A stretch of DNA of 64,000 nucleotides, taken from contig NC_092287.1 of assembly GCF_036320965.1 (NCBI RefSeq), positions 14,954,989 to 15,018,988 on the forward strand, in the 5' to 3' direction. Within the stretch, counting starts at the first letter, position 1; each line of letters begins with the position of its first letter. Of the stretch, positions 15,614-27,764 are shown piece after piece. The position numbers and the translations under genes were made by a program. The notes beneath the pieces were generated by a model, which saw only the letters and a program-made list of their open reading frames with translations, did not search any database and had not been told where the DNA came from. Source of the DNA: Panulirus ornatus. Its lineage: Eukaryota; Arthropoda; Malacostraca; Decapoda; Palinuridae.

Positions 15614-15853
15614 TTATATCTTCCGCAAAGTTTTTACTATCTCCTCTCCGTTTACCAAATCATCCACCCTAACCCTCTCACTTTGCACACCAGCTCGACC
15701 AAAACACCCTATATCTGCCACCCTATCATCAAACACATTCAACAAACCTTCAAAATACTCACTCCATCTCCTTCTCACATCACCACTACTTGTTATCACC
15801 TCCCCATTAGCCCCCTTCACTGAAGTTCCCATTTGTTCCCTTGTCTTACGCAC
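15614..15853 (-). pseudogene. LINE RT N-terminal region fragment
   Basis: A 79-codon frame with RKTREQMGTSVKGANGEVIT and SEYFEGLLNVFDDRVADIG, the conserved segment just before the RT fingers. A Lys-to-stop or frame change on each side separates it from the EN linker and the palm. Confidence 0.7.
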
Positions 15854-16042
15854 ATTATTTACCTCCTTCTAAAACATCTTTTTATTCTCCCTAAAATTTA
15901 ATGATAGTCTCTCACCCCAACTCTCATTTTTCACCTCTTGCACCTTTCTCTTGACCTCCTGCCTCTTTCTTTTATACATCTCCCACTCATTTGCATTATT
16001 TCCCTGCAAAAATTGTACAAATGCCTCTCTCTTCTCTTTCAC

Positions 16043-17059
16043 TCATAATCTTACTTCTTCATCCCACCACTCACTACCCTTTCTAATCTGCCCACCTCCC
16101 ACGCTTCTCATGCCACAAGCATCTTTTGCGCAAGCCATCACTGCTTCCCTAAATACATCCCATTCCTCCCCCACTCCCCTTACCTCCTTTGTTCTCACCT
16201 TTTTCCATTCTGTACTCAGTCTCTCCTGGTACTTCCTCACACAAGTCTCCTTCGCAAGCTCACTTACTCTCACCACCCTCTTCCCCCCAACATTCTCTCT
16301 TCTTTTCTGAAAACCGCTACAAATCTTCACCTTCGGCTCCACAAGATAATGATCAGATATCCCTCCAGTTGCACCTCTCAGCACATTAACATCCAAAAGT
16401 CTCTCTTTCGCGCGCCTATCAATTAACACGTAATTCAATAACGGTCTCTGGCCATCTCTCCTACTTACATACGTATTCTTATGTATATCTCTATTTTTAA
16501 ACCAGGTATTCCGAATTACCAGTCCTTTTTCAGCACATAAATCTACAAGCTCTTCACCATTTCCATTTACAACACTGAACACCCCATGTATACCAATTAT
16601 TCCTTCAACTGCCACATTACTCACCTTTGCATTCAAATCACCCATCACTATAACCCGGTCTTGTGCATGAAAACCACTAACACACTCACTCAGCTGCCGC
16701 CGAAACACTTGCCTCTCATGATCTCTCTTCTCATGCCCAGGTGCATATGCACCAATAATCACCCATCTCTCTCCATCAACTTTCAGTTTTACCCATATTA
16801 ATCTAGAGTTTACGTTCTTACACTCTATCACATACTCCCACCACTCCTGTTTCAGGAGTATTGCTACTCCTTCCCTTGCTCTTGTCCTCTCAGTAACCCC
16901 TGACTTTACTCCCAAGACATTCCCAAACCACTCTTCCCCTTTACCCTTGAGCTTCGTTTCCCTCAGAGCCAAAACATCCAGGTTCCTTTCCTCAAACATA
17001 CTACCTATCTCTCCTTTTTTCTCATCTTGGTTACATCCACACACATTTAGACACCCCAA
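16043..17059 (-). pseudogene. LINE endonuclease domain and linker, 338 codons
   Basis: The longest EN frame in the window. Order: [11 protein letters not shown] at the start, NLDVLALRETKLKGK (SETK motif, Ser changed to Arg, catalytic Glu kept), GVAILLKQEWWEYV, GAYAPGHEKRDHE, VIVMGDLNAKV, GNGEELVDLCAEKGLVIRNT, PLLNYVLIDRR (sister copies have LLDYVL, so a conserved Asp is Asn here), GISDHYLVEPK (SDH kept), then the basic linker to [10 protein letters not shown]. An APE-type endonuclease makes the first-strand nick for target-primed reverse transcription in the nucleus. The start shown is within the element's ORF; the true ATG is about 30 residues upstream. Confidence 0.82.
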
Positions 17060-17176
17060 TCTGAGCCTTCGAGGAGGATGAGCACTACCCGCGTGACTCC
17101 TTCTTCTGTTTCCCCTTTTAGAAAGTTAGAATACAAGGAGGGGAGGGTTTCTAGCCCTCCGCTCCCGTCCCCTTTA

Positions 17177-18117
17177 TATATCATTTATCATTATATTATT
17201 ATTATACTTTTTCTCTGTCTTTCGCGTTAGCGAGGTAGCGCAAGTAAACTGAAGAAAGAATGGCCCAACCCACCCATTTACACGTATATGTACATACACG
17301 CCTACACACGCACATATACATATCTTTACATTCCAACGTATACATATGTATACATACACAGACATATACATATATAAACATGCACATAATTCATACTTGC
17401 TGCCTTTATTCATTCCTGTCGCCACCCCGCCACACATAAAATTACAACCCCCTCCCACCGCATGGGCGCGAGGCAGCGCTGGGAAATGACAACAAAGGCC
17501 ACCTTCGTTCACACTCAGTCTCTAGCTGTCATGTATAATGCACCAAAACCAAAGCTCCCTTTCCGCATCCAGGCCCCACAAAACTTTTCATGGTTTACCC
17601 TAGACGCTTCACATGCCCTGGTTCAATCATTGACAGCACGTCGACCCCGGTATGCCACATCGTTCCAATTCACTCTTTTCCTTGCACGCCTTTTACCGTT
17701 TTGCATGTTCAGGCCCCGATCGCTCAAAATCTTTTATACTCCATCTTTCCATCCCCAATTTGGTCTCCCACTTCTTGTTCTTCCCACCTCTGACACATAT
17801 ATCCTCTTTGTCAATCTTTTCTCACTCATTCTCTCCATGTGACCAAACCATTTCAAAACACCCTCTTTTGTTCTCTCAACCAAAATGTTTTTATTACTAC
17901 ATATCTCTCTTATCCTTTCATTACTTACTCGATCAAACCACCTCACACCACATATTGTCCTCAAACATCTCATTTGTAACACATCCACCCTCCTCCGCAT
18001 AACTCTATATATAGCCCACGCCTCGCAACCATATAATATTGTTGGAACCACTATTCCTTCAAACATACCATTTTTAGCTTTTCCAGATAATGTTCTCGCC
18101 TTCCACACATGGTTTTC
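17177..18117 (-). mobile_element. FADD LINE copy i, 3' fragment nested in an older LINE
   Basis: It runs from a 3' tail rich in ATA/ATT (aaaaagtataataataatat on the minus strand) through the UTR to about [20 protein letters not shown] in the C-terminal domain, where it stops abruptly at 18117. The following sequence repeats the same protein region in a much more diverged form, so this 5'-truncated copy appears to have inserted into, or next to, an older element. The frame 17734-18108 shows AWAIYRVMRRRVDVLQMRCL. Confidence 0.8.
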
Positions 18118-18792
18118 CTAACCATCTTCATTTACCTCGGCGTTTCATCTTCAATGTACTACAATGCTCCAATTCGCTCTATCTGGTGCACAGCTTGCAC
18201 CCTCCCGCATGTTTGGACTTCACCCACTCAATCCTTCCATCTTCTCCTCAGTTTCTCACTTCTTGCATACTCCATTTCCAACTGGATACTCATCCTCACC
18301 GTTTGTCCAAACCATGTCTACACACCCTCTTCAGGCCTCATACTTTTCTGACCCCTGCACGTCTCTCTTACCCTATCATTTCCTATTGTCAAACATTTAC
18401 TTTAGAACAAATATACCCTCTTCTGTACCCTCAGAGCCCATGACTCGCATCCATAGAGCCCCATCTTTGTCTACACTTTCCTCAATGCACCAAGAGCTTA
18501 GCTCCTTTACCTATCCAATGGCTTACTTCAGCTTTTATAGTCCCACATCCAAATATCCAAATCACTTCATTTCCTCTCTGTTTTCTCCAATGCTTAACTT
18601 AATAATCTTACTTTTACGTACAACAACTCCCAATTTTCTCTTTTCGCACAATCTCCCAAACTCAGAAATCAGCTTCTGCAGTCTCTCATTAGCGACGTGT
18701 CATCAGCAAACAACAGGTGACCTTCACCACCCTAACCATAAGCACATTAAGCAGCAATAAGGCTATCATACATCCCTGCTGCAGAGTAACCT

Positions 18793-19179
18793 TCACCAGT
18801 CACCTTTTCCTTCTGCTCGCATACACGCCTTAATCATTATGTAAAAACTCTCTGCTTGTAGCAGCTTTCCTCCAACACCAAATATTCGTAAAACCTTCAA
18901 CAGAGCATCTTTATCAACCTTATCGTATATTTTTCCAAATCTATAAACGCCAATTGCAGATCCTTTTGTTAATGTAATTCTCAAATATATTCTTGAAAGT
19001 AAATAACTGATCTGCACATCCTCTATCATTTTTAAATCACATTGTTCCTCCCTAGTCTCACGCTCTATGTATGGCACCACCATCTCAACCACCAAAATCC
19101 CATTCAACTTACCTGGTACAATAAAAAAAACTCGTATATTAGTAATTCCAACATTCGCCTTTGTTTCACTCACTTGCAT
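18793..19179 (-). pseudogene. diverged LINE RT fragment
   Basis: A 128-codon frame with VPGKLNGILVVEMVVPYIER, REEQCDLKMIEDVQISYLL, KIYDKVDKDALLKVLRIFGV and GGKLLQAESFY. These align with SIPGKLYGRVLIERVKACTE, EEQCGFRSGRGCVDQVF, KAYDRVDRDALWKVLRIYGV and GGKLLEAVKSFY of the younger copies. The motif A Asp lies in a region damaged by a frameshift. Confidence 0.7.
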
Positions 19180-19730
19180 ATCATGTTATTCCTCAGGTAC
19201 TTCACCCTGATCAATACACATACTGGAAAGCCTTATTAACCAGTCAGCAACATCATTTCTAACCTCTTCCCGAGAAATTCAATTGCAATCACATCCATCT
19301 TATGGAAAGCTTTCAACACATCTCTTTTTCTAAAACCACTTGCCACGACTCTCCACTATCCAAACACCACACACACTCCAGCCACTTTGCTATACTTCAT
19401 CTTATGCAAGGCATTCACCACCTCTTCTCTTTTTGAGCAAACTACATGCCATGACTCTCTTGCTTCGCAAGTTCCCGAGAATACTCATTTCAACTCCTCT
19501 TCACCTCTTATTTGGTAGTTATCGCTTCCCCATCTGCCCTCTTTACAGATGCTCCTATTTGTACTCTTGTTCTCCTCAAGCTACTCAACTTTTTTCAAAA
19601 CATTTTCTTGTTTTCCCTGGTTCTTCCATAATCTCTCTTCTCAACTCTTATTTACCATTCTTTTTCAGCTCATACATCTTTTGTTTGACCAACTGCTGCA
19701 TGTACCGCCAATACACCTCTCTTTTCTCTT

Positions 19731-20044
19731 TCACTTATAACTTAACTTCCTCATCCCACCACATGCCGCATACTTCTCTTGCACATGTGAGCACTGCTCA
19801 CCTAGATACCTCCCAAAGCACTCGCTTCTCTTCCTCACATTTCTGTACACCAGGTGCATAAACAGTAACAAAAAGCCACATTTCGTGATCCCAGTGCACT
19901 CTTTCAACCACTCCCACAACTCCCTCAGCAGAAGTGCCATCCTCTCTTCTGCTCTCGCCTTCACCTCAGGCTTTATCCCAAAGACATTCCCAAACCATTC
20001 TCTACCCTTTCCCTTAAGCTTTGTTCCACTCAGAACTCTAACAT

Positions 20045-20107
<63 letters not shown>

Positions 20108-20138
20108 CCTTCATCTCCTCCTGATTATATTCACGCAC
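19731..20138 (-). pseudogene. diverged LINE endonuclease N-terminus interrupted by (TA)n
   Basis: The frame reads NQEEMKGDI, then (TA)n, then MDVRVLSGTKLKGKGREWFG and NVFGIKPEV. This aligns with [20 protein letters not shown] and [19 protein letters not shown] of younger copies. The TA run replaces the GSMFEERN segment. The catalytic SETK is SGTK here, so the catalytic Glu is lost. Confidence 0.7.
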
Positions 20139-20150
20139 ATTCAGAAACCT

Positions 20151-20317
20151 TAGCTAAGCCTCTATATTGCTTAAATCTTATGTTACAGTAAGAATCAGAA
20201 TCGTACAAGTCTCCTCACGTAATTACATTTACGTTATCCTTCTTCCTGCCTGTCCTTGGCCCTATGTCACTAATCCTACCACTGTTCCACGCCTTCTCCT
20301 ATGACTCAAATCCTTAC
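20151..20317. other. CadN intron sequence
   Basis: Unique-looking sequence between the old LINE and the CadN exon. No gene was seen. The minus-strand donor of the exon (GTAAGG) lies at its right end. Confidence 0.5.
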
Positions 20318-20507
20318 CTGCAAGTTGCGTGTCGCCAGGAATCGTGGCAAGAAAGAGGAGGGACGCAGGTGGTGGACATGCAGAAGTCAGGGGCTGGACA
20401 GCCATGCTCCACGTTCTGTTGTGTCATCACTTGGCCCCAGAGGGTTTCATTAATAGAGGGAGGTAGTGGGATGGGGTGGCCAGACACACGTACATCGTCA
20501 ATACAGC
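20318..20507 (-). CDS. CadN: N-cadherin exon: end of second LamG and start of next EGF-like region
   Basis: A 190-bp exon with acceptor ...ctaacag at 20508-20509 and donor GTAAGG from 20317. It enters in phase 1 (the two bases GC complete AGC, Ser, with the A ending the previous exon) and leaves with AG of the next codon. It reads CIDDVRVSGHPIPLPPSINE, TLWGQVMTQQNVEHGCPAP and STTCVPPLSCHDSWRHATC. The CIDDVRVSGH closing strand of a laminin-G domain, followed by a Cys-rich PPLSC..TW..ATC segment, is characteristic of arthropod CadN. CadN is a cell-surface classical cadherin for axon and epithelial adhesion. The following exon (EGF, then transmembrane) is not in the window on this side. Confidence 0.88.
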
Positions 20508-20615
20508 CTGTTAGATATGGAAAATATAAGTTTGACAGTAAAGCAGGTTTTAGAAATGGGTCTTCCGCGCCATACTGTTCAAATACGTAACTGCAAACAC
20601 ACACACACACACACG

Positions 20616-20785
20616 GACCTCCGTGTTGTATTGGATAGCGTTACCGTTACGCAAGCAAGGTCCGCCTGGGATCATACCAGAGTAAGTTCGAAATAAGTTC
20701 GAATCCTGATCGTGGCTGCCAGTCTACAATCCACCCACTAGTTCATCCTCCCTTAGGGGGCTAATGGGTATCTGGCATAAGCTGA
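20616..20785 (+). mobile_element. possible tRNA-derived SINE between CA/GT runs
   Basis: gtgttgtattggatagcgtt resembles a tRNA A-box region, and GTTCGAATCC (20698-20707) is a good B box. Then follows a tail with cctcccttagggggctaatg, ggtatctggcataagctgaa and (GT)n. (CA)n on one side and (GT)n on the other flank it. The A-to-B spacing is longer than in a functional tRNA, so it is a SINE-like relic and not a tRNA gene. Confidence 0.5.
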
Positions 20786-21922
20786 AGTGTGTGTGTGTGT
20801 GTGTATGTACAAAAGAGTACAGACTTGGTGCATATTTACAAGGTTAAGTGACGCGTCAACACGTTTAAAAGTCTCTCCCCGTAACACACAAATAGTAAGC
20901 ACACACACACACAAACAAAGTAGTATACTAGAAGGCTTCCTTGGGATAAAGACGGAAATCACACATATACATGTCTACAGGATACTGAAATACTGATAGA
21001 GGTAAGGTAAAGGAACGATCCAGCAGCACCGTATCAATCTGGAAATCTTTACGCTGATAGTGAGGTATATAAATGATGAAGAAAACAACCATATGCGAAG
21101 CAGAGATAGGATGAAAAGAGGAATAGATATAAACATAAACTCGCTAGAAACATTTTGTGAACCTGTGTGGAAGGGACTTTGGGGCTGACATAGTCACTGC
21201 CTATCGCTAGAACACCACATTTAGAGGGGAGTTGAAAGGCAAATTATCTTGTTATTAATGAAAAAAAAAAAAAAAAAAATGGAAGGACACGGATTGAGAA
21301 ATGTTCAGTTATATTTTTCACAGAGTATTATGAAAGTCTGTAATGAAGATTATGGTTCATCAGTCCTGTCAAAATATCTATTCATTCATAATTATTGCAG
21401 GACTGATTTTTATGAATGAGTACTCGTGTTACCCAGGACTTTTATAAAAGCTCCTGCAGCCCAAGGCTACGCTACTTTCAGTAAGAAGGAAATTTAGACT
21501 TCCTTGGAGTAAGAAGCTCTTTTTCGAGACTGTACTCCCAGGGATACAGCCTCTCCTAATGCGGCTTTTCACACGTGGTGTAACCTCGAGCAGGCCGAGT
21601 CTGGTAATACCTTTAACCACTGTATTTTCTTATAGAGAAGGTAAAGTGAATGGCAATATAAGTGGTACTTCGGGGGATTGCTGAGCTATAGGCAGTGGTT
21701 AGCAGGTATGATATTGGCCCACAATGAAAGAGAAAGGAGAGAAGGAACTTATAATAACTTTCAAGTTTATAAATTTAATTGTCACCGTCAAACGTGAGAT
21801 TGAGATCTATAAAGTGAGAGCAACAAGAAATTCCAGCAGCAACAAAGCAAGGAAAGAATTAAAAAAAGAGAGAAATACCTCTATAGTTATGAAGTGATGG
21901 CTGGCTGGAATATGCAGGATGA

Positions 21923-22051
<129 letters not shown>

Positions 22052-22486
22052 GTTGTTGTTGGTGGTGGTGTTTGCTAACAGCTAGAAAATCTAAAGACTT
22101 TATCACAAACGAGAACTTAAGAGAGATGGGGTTCCCACGGCGAGTGTCAACTCCTCCCCGTTCTGTGTGTACAGGTTTATAAATAAACTTGCAACTCGAG
22201 CCACCGATTTTGCCTCGACATTGAAAACATTCACTGTTCAAAAAACAAGTTCGAAACCATCAACACTTTGCCTACAAGCTCAGTCCACCCTGGAAATCAG
22301 CAGAGCTTTTCCATAATTCTGTCCTGTTGATATCTTAAATTTCACTGAAAATGTACATTAATTTCCCCGGCTGAAAGACTATCAAACAATCGACGCATCT
22401 GGACTCTTAAGTATCATAGACACAGCTGCTTCCGATACACGCGATATCTAAGGTTTCCTTACAATGCGATACCAACTCGCACTCAC

Positions 22487-22844
22487 TGTTTTGAAGATCG
22501 TCGTGAACTGTTGCCAGCGTCACGCCTACAAATTCTGGGATGCCGCCCACAATCATTCCATCTTGCTTGTCAATACTGAAAGACACAGGAGGGACAGTGA
22601 CAACGGCCTGCACGTGCCCAGAGTCTGTGGTGGTGGTATTGGTGAGAAGAGATGCCAGTGTCTGATTCTGACGCCATCCATCGCCGTCGTCCACCGAGAT
22701 GATCATGTTATGACCATGACGACCTACTCGCACAGTGTGCCAAGACCCATCGCCAAGTGGGAAGCCATCTAAACACACCTCCTGTATGGCCTGCATTGCT
22801 CCTGCTGCCCCGGACACCGTCGCACACACTACACCACCACGTAA
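22487..22844 (-). CDS. CadN: N-cadherin exon: second laminin-G domain core
   Basis: A 358-bp exon with acceptor ctgacag at 22845-22851 and donor GTGAGT from 22486. It enters in phase 0 and leaves in phase 1. It begins LRGGVVCATVSGAAGAM and includes VCLDGFPLGDGSWHTVRVGR, HGHNMIISVDDGDGWRQNQT and MIVGGIPEFVGVTLATVHDD. The pattern of short beta strands with 'DGSWHTV' and 'GGIPEF' is diagnostic of laminin-G domains. N-x-T/S sites (NQT, NTT) suggest glycosylation. Within CadN this domain sits outside the cell near the membrane. Confidence 0.92.
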
Positions 22845-22948
22845 CTGTCAGTAAAAAGACTTGATGAGAATGAATATCAGTCATATCTAAATAGCGTACA
22901 AGCATGGTCATGACAACGAGTTACGACGGTAAAACAAAATGAACTTAC

Positions 22949-23296
22949 GTGTAATTTCAAGGCATGAGACTGCTGGATGGCAGCCATCTGTAACAGAAGA
23001 CCGTCAGGACGACCTCGTGCCCGAACCCGCAGCTGTAACGTCATGTGGTACGGGTCTGGTGTGAAGGACAGAGCTATCTTCATGTACGAGGCCTGACCTA
23101 AGGCAACTGGGACTGTCGGCTTGGCACATTTCGGGCCCGTCCATCCTGGTCGACAGTCGCATCTAGGGTTGTCCAAGCCTTTAACACAATGGCCTCGCAG
23201 ACCACAGGAGGCCGATCCATTCCCACAGGCAAGTTCCTGCGGTTTACAGCCGCTGACGCTGTTACTGTTGTATGCTGGCTCACCCAGGTCAATCAG
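22949..23296 (-). CDS. CadN: N-cadherin exon: EGF-like domain and start of second LamG
   Basis: A 348-bp phase 0-0 exon, acceptor cttactcag (23297-23305) and donor GTAAGT from 22948. It starts LIDLGEPAYNSNSVSGCKPQ. An EGF-like domain follows: CGLRGHCVKGLDNPRCDCRP and GWTGPKC, with the six-Cys spacing of EGF. Then PTVPVALGQASYMKIALSFT and RPDGLLLQMA open the next laminin-G domain. 'LSFTP' and 'RVRAR..PDGLLL' are typical CadN signatures. It joins in frame to the exons on both sides. Confidence 0.93.
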
Positions 23297-23561
23297 CTGA
23301 GTAAGAGACAAATAACAATGCATATCAAATGTGAGCTTGATAGATCAAACTGCCAACATATGCTAAAGATAGATCTTATGAATAATCTTGAACTCTAATG
23401 CTAATTCATCCAATGATCAGCTTTAAATGATTTTGTTTTGATAACTGGCAAAAATAGATAGAATCATATCTTCAAGCGCCTCGTAAATAATCCAAAGCAG
23501 CTACAAATAAACTTTTTGTATACAGTCCAGTAGAAGAAGGCATAATACAAGCAAAACGTAC

Positions 23562-23807
23562 CTCTCCGTTGACCGTGAGGTGAGAGACGCAGCCATCTAA
23601 AGCATGGTGCACCAGGGTGTTCGACCATCCAAAATTTGCAGAGTGTGGGTATGGGTGGGCGAAGCCACCCACTTGCAGGGGAGCACTACCGGCCCAGCTT
23701 TCTGTCGTATGTGTTGCCATCCATGGGGCCCTTGCGATGCAGTGGTCATCGCTACTCGTGTCAGCCGCCCATCCTTTCCCACACAGGTCTACCATTAGAG
23801 TCACACC
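23562..23807 (-). CDS. CadN: N-cadherin exon: end of first laminin-G domain
   Basis: A 246-bp (82-codon) phase 0-0 exon, acceptor atacacttcag (23808 onward) and donor GTACGT from 23561. It reads GVTLMVDLCGKGWAADTSSD, DHCIARAPWMATHTTESWAG, SAPLQVGGFAHPYP and HALDGCVSHLTVNGE. 'PLQVGG' and 'LDGCVSHL.VNG' are the closing strands and conserved Cys of a laminin-G domain. Some nearby frames start from a GTG inside the exon; the real boundary is the AG acceptor two codons earlier. Confidence 0.92.
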
Positions 23808-24002
23808 CTGAAGTGTATAAAAGGTATATGAAGATAAATACGCAGATGCATAATACTAGCAAGTCAAACGAAGTCAAAGAATAGGAAAAAGGTACCATTC
23901 ACGAAGTGACAGTAAGAAAACATCCTAACTCGTCATTTTCATATAATTATGAGGAATAGAATATGTCACTGAAATATAACAATACTAAAGTATGGTTTGT
24001 AC

Positions 24003-24348
24003 CTGAGGATTGAGATGCAGGTGGAGTGTGTGCCAGGTGCCAGTATTGAGTGTGGTGTTCACCTGTAGCTTCACTGGTCCCCTGGCTCCTTCCAATATCA
24101 CCTGGGGCCGCCCACCTACCAGCTGCAGAGCCATCATAGGCGTAGGTGGATAGTGAGAATGGGAAGTGGTAGATGACAGGGGTCCTGAGTATAGGATCAG
24201 TGCATGTGGCCAGCGTGTGAGGAGGCGGAAGGAGAGGGTGGTGGGGAGACAGGAAGGCAGAGGCCTCACCCAAGCCCAGCCAGATCCGGAGAAGGTACGA
24301 GCAAGGATCTTACATCGAGGACCCCATGAGCCGCCTGGACACACACAC
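24003..24348 (-). CDS. CadN: N-cadherin exon: EGF C-terminus and first laminin-G domain
   Basis: A 346-bp exon with acceptor ctcctgtag at 24349-24357 and donor GTACAA from 24002. The first base completes a codon from the previous exon and it exits in phase 0. It opens with CVCPGGSWGPRCK, the last part of an EGF-like domain, then has FSGSGWAWVRPLPSCLPTTL, SFRLLTRWPHALILYSGPL, MMALQLVGGRPQVILEG and TGTWHTLHLHLNPQ, a laminin-G fold. It is the most upstream CadN exon in view; the cadherin repeats must lie further in the minus-strand upstream direction or on other contigs. Confidence 0.9.
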
Positions 24349-24779
24349 CTACAGGAGACACATTTATAAAAACGTCAAAATGCTGAAACTCTAAAATGAT
24401 GAATCCTTGCAATTTATTCTAACAGCTCAACTCGGATAGGGAAATGAGTAAAGAAAATTATGTATTTTTTTTCGTCAAACTTACCTGTAGGACATTCTCA
24501 AAACATTTTCTATTCTCATTGATTTTAGTTTAATTCTGTCCCAAGATTCCGTTATGCTTTTATTTGCATTTAGCAGGGTGGGCAAAGAGATGATGAAGGT
24601 GTTGGACAAGAAAAGGCTTCGAAGGCGTCGAAGGGTACAACAGGTATACGGTGTAGGTTCCTCGGTATGTGAGGCGGTTTTGCTGGAAGCGTGTCTTTGG
24701 TGCCTTACATACCTTCGGCAGAATAAGGGATGCGTATGGAGCGATGTTGTTTCATGATGGTTTGGGAAAGGAGAGGAAA
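24349..24779 (-). other. CadN intron, nothing recognised
   Basis: Sequence upstream of the first visible CadN exon. It holds a short plus-strand frame (24554-24757) with no recognisable domain. The intron seems to continue into the LINE remnant beyond 24780. Confidence 0.45.
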
Positions 24780-27130
24780 TTAGCTAGGCTGAGCATTGTT
24801 CATTGTATACACCAATGGATGATGAGAGACTCCTACATGCTTTGAGGCCGTGAAGAATGAAGGATGTTCTGTTTTTGTACAGCTGTCAAAGTCTGGGATA
24901 TGTCTATAGTTTGTATCGTCGTACTTCTCGTTTGTGACGATTCGTAGAACCCCATTTTGTATCCTCAGTAGACTTAGCATGCGTGTTTTAGAGGCGAGAT
25001 GCGCGGCTGTGGAAGAGTGAGTAAGGATAAGTAAGGCCATAGCTTCACCAGGTGTAATTTTTGGCTCTCTGGAAGGTTTTTCCATGGAAGGTACTCTTGT
25101 TTTCTTTTTTTTTTTACTGTTTCGTAACGTCAGACGTAAAGATGTGCGATTCTTATCCTGTTCCGCTGTATGATTATGTCGTTGAGTTTTATTCATCCCA
25201 GTGACAATACTGTAGATTTGTATGTGTTCCTCTTTATATCCCAATCCTTTTCGAAAATGTTTACCAAAGTATGTTTTCTGGGATTGTATTGTTTAAAACT
25301 ATTTGTGTGGCTTCGTCTGCATGGCTGTCCATACCCATTTCCCACTGGAGTAAAAATTTCAGCTGTTGAATGATAGCGATAGGACGCTGTCCTGTGGGAC
25401 TCCACTTAGGCGAGGAAATTCTGTTGAGGTCGCCGGCTTGATTTCAGGCTGGTGACGAAAGTTGCACAGTCGTCTTTCTATGATGTCTGCCATACCTAAC
25501 AGTAGTACTTTGTAACGTAAGGTCTACATCTTGTATAAAGCTTTAATTACATTTCCTTGAAATAACAGTTTCTTTGCCGCAATCGTAATTGCAGAACTAG
25601 TGCTTTTGACCTTCCATAATTATTCTATCATGGACACTACTCGAAATATCAAGGCGGGAGACGGGACTGTTAGTTAATTTGAGTCTGAGTCTGGCATTCC
25701 TGGTTTCGGTGTCATCGTTACTCTGTCCTCTCTGAGGTAATGGATACGTTTAACTTATCGAGGCAGATGTAAAGGAGGTATTGATGACCTGATGGTGATC
25801 ATATGCTGATTTGTTTATCTTATTTTTTCTCTAAATGGTTGTTTGCCTTTATTGCATGCTAATTATCGCTGAGAAGCAATTATTAGGAGACAATCTAGTT
25901 GAGTCTGTCTGGGATGGTTCTTTCTCTACTTTGAGTCAGCCGATCTAAACTTATCATGATCATAGTTATAATTTCTATCTGACGTGATTTCAAACAGGTA
26001 TTTCCATGTACCGATGGATTCGTTTGCCATACTTTAGTCCTTATCAATCTTGTTTTAGTCCACCATTATTTGATTTTGCTTCTGGGGTTTCCCTGTAACT
26101 AACCCCCTGTCAGAAAGCTTAAGGGTTGATTTAGGCCAGCTGAAAGTTCCGAGGTTGTTGGTACAGATACACGTCCAAACGTGGTAGCTGACGAAGGTTG
26201 GAATATTGATGAAGAGATATTTAGTTTCTATGTTCTTTTTTTAGTGGGCGGCAGATACAGTAATGTTTTGTAACTATCGTAAGGGACTGCAGCTGATTGC
26301 TTTTCTGACAGTGTCATACCCATTACCTAATGCTTGCTCTATCTCTTTTGTGTTCTTTCCTTCAAGGTCGATATCAGGCAGATCATTAATTACTACTTTC
26401 CTGAATGGGTTCCTTTTGGCCTTTCTTGGTAGCCAGCCGTTGTATTTCAGATATGACGAGCGGGGAGGTTGATAAAGTGACAATCATTGAAATATAATCG
26501 CTCTATGTTGAGTTATCCAGTCTGGCGTGGTTGTAGTGCTGTGTTTTTATCATTTTTTGTTACCATATCTGAAATGGCGAGGGCTGAGTGGCCAATAAAG
26601 GTTGGGAAAGTTCGGATCAAAGTTAGTAGAGGAGTGTCCGGGGCTTGCATGTCTCGCGTTACAAGCATCAATGATATGGAAAAGTTCTGGAATCCTAAGG
26701 TTTATGTAGTCGTCTGGTAAACATGATGAATCTCCGCCTGAAGGAGGATATGAATTAGGGCGATATCAAGAAGACCCATCGAAGTTAAAATTTTCTCTGA
26801 TAAAAGTATGAGAGAAATGAGAACCATCGGAAAATTTTGTGCTGTTAGCCTTTTCTGTTGGCCATGCCTTGCTTAGATGTAATTCATTATATTTATCAAA
26901 CTAACGTGTAGTAAATGCTGGAATTTAGATTATCTGATGGTTTGGGAGACCATGGTTATTGATTTCTTTTCATCTCATGTTTATATAAGGTCAGAGCAAC
27001 TGTCTGTAATGTGTTGGGTAAACATAGTTTCAGTTTTGCCTCTGTTTCGACATTCACTTCTGTCACTTTTATCACTGTTCCACATGAATGGGACGGAAGA
27101 AATCTGTCTGATTTACTATGGTGAGGTTTA
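24780..27130 (-). mobile_element. decayed Jockey/CR1-type LINE
   Basis: On the minus strand, read 3' to 5' of the element: LLRIQNGVLRIVTN (like the LQRVQNAALR block after Jockey RT), then near 25400 FPRLSGVPQDSVLS (RT motif B, GVPQGSVLSP), shortly after it MDSHADEATQI (a decayed YADD motif C), and near 26070 WWTKTRLIRTKVW (linker). Stops and frameshifts are everywhere and no frame exceeds 154 codons (24780-25244). This is a different clade from the FADD LINE, with much older decay. The upstream limit near 27130 is approximate. Confidence 0.6.
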
Positions 27131-27340
27131 AACCTTCTGCTTCTTCGGTTGGGGTTGTGAGATCAGTGGTTATACACTTTCCCACTTTGTGTCCGAAATG
27201 CGTGAAGTCAGTGTCGTGGTTTCCCTGAGTGGTCGCGGCTGACGGAGGCGCGAACGGAAGGGTTCAAGTGGCTCTGGCACTTGATTATCTTTTCCTTGTG
27301 TGAATACGCTTGCGTAGGACAAGACCTGTTGATTGTGTGA
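27131..27340. other. unique-looking spacer
   Basis: No gene or repeat recognised. It ends at a tetranucleotide repeat. Confidence 0.4.

Positions 27341-27678
<338 letters not shown>

Positions 27679-27764
<86 letters not shown>

Larger units (their letters stand above)
13690..17176 (-). mobile_element. FADD LINE copy h, most complete copy (~3.5 kb)
   Basis: A minus-strand element with every region: the 3' end (gcgagaaagtaaaagcaaat tail), full 3' UTR, C-terminal domain, RT, linker, EN and part of the 5' UTR (to 17176, where the outermost leader is cut). The ORF is broken into four main frames (16043-17059, 15614-15853, 15067-15489, 14098-15060). RT motif C is IADD and the EN has changes in two catalytic-site motifs, so it is not active. 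It is the best template for reconstructing the domain order EN - basic linker - RT - C-terminal [10 protein letters not shown] block. The 3' tandem A/T tail and single EN-RT ORF fit the RTE clade. Confidence 0.9.
18118..20150 (-). mobile_element. old, diverged relative of the FADD LINE
   Basis: It is co-linear with the LINE consensus from the C-terminus (gctccaattcgctctatctg, a diverged form of the ORF end) to the EN start near 20140, but with many substitutions, indels and stops. Two frames still show the relationship (18793-19179 RT, 19731-20138 EN). It is clearly older or a different subfamily. It contains its own (TA)n at 20048-20104 within EN. The CadN exon lies 170 bp beyond it. Confidence 0.78.

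Noticed and set aside
20638..20712. A functional tRNA gene between the CA and GT runs
   Set aside because: A good B box but no cloverleaf with consistent acceptor stem and anticodon; better read as a SINE relic.
24554..24757. Plus-strand 67-codon frame upstream of the CadN exons
   Set aside because: No motif, no splice context and the opposite strand to the gene; likely chance.
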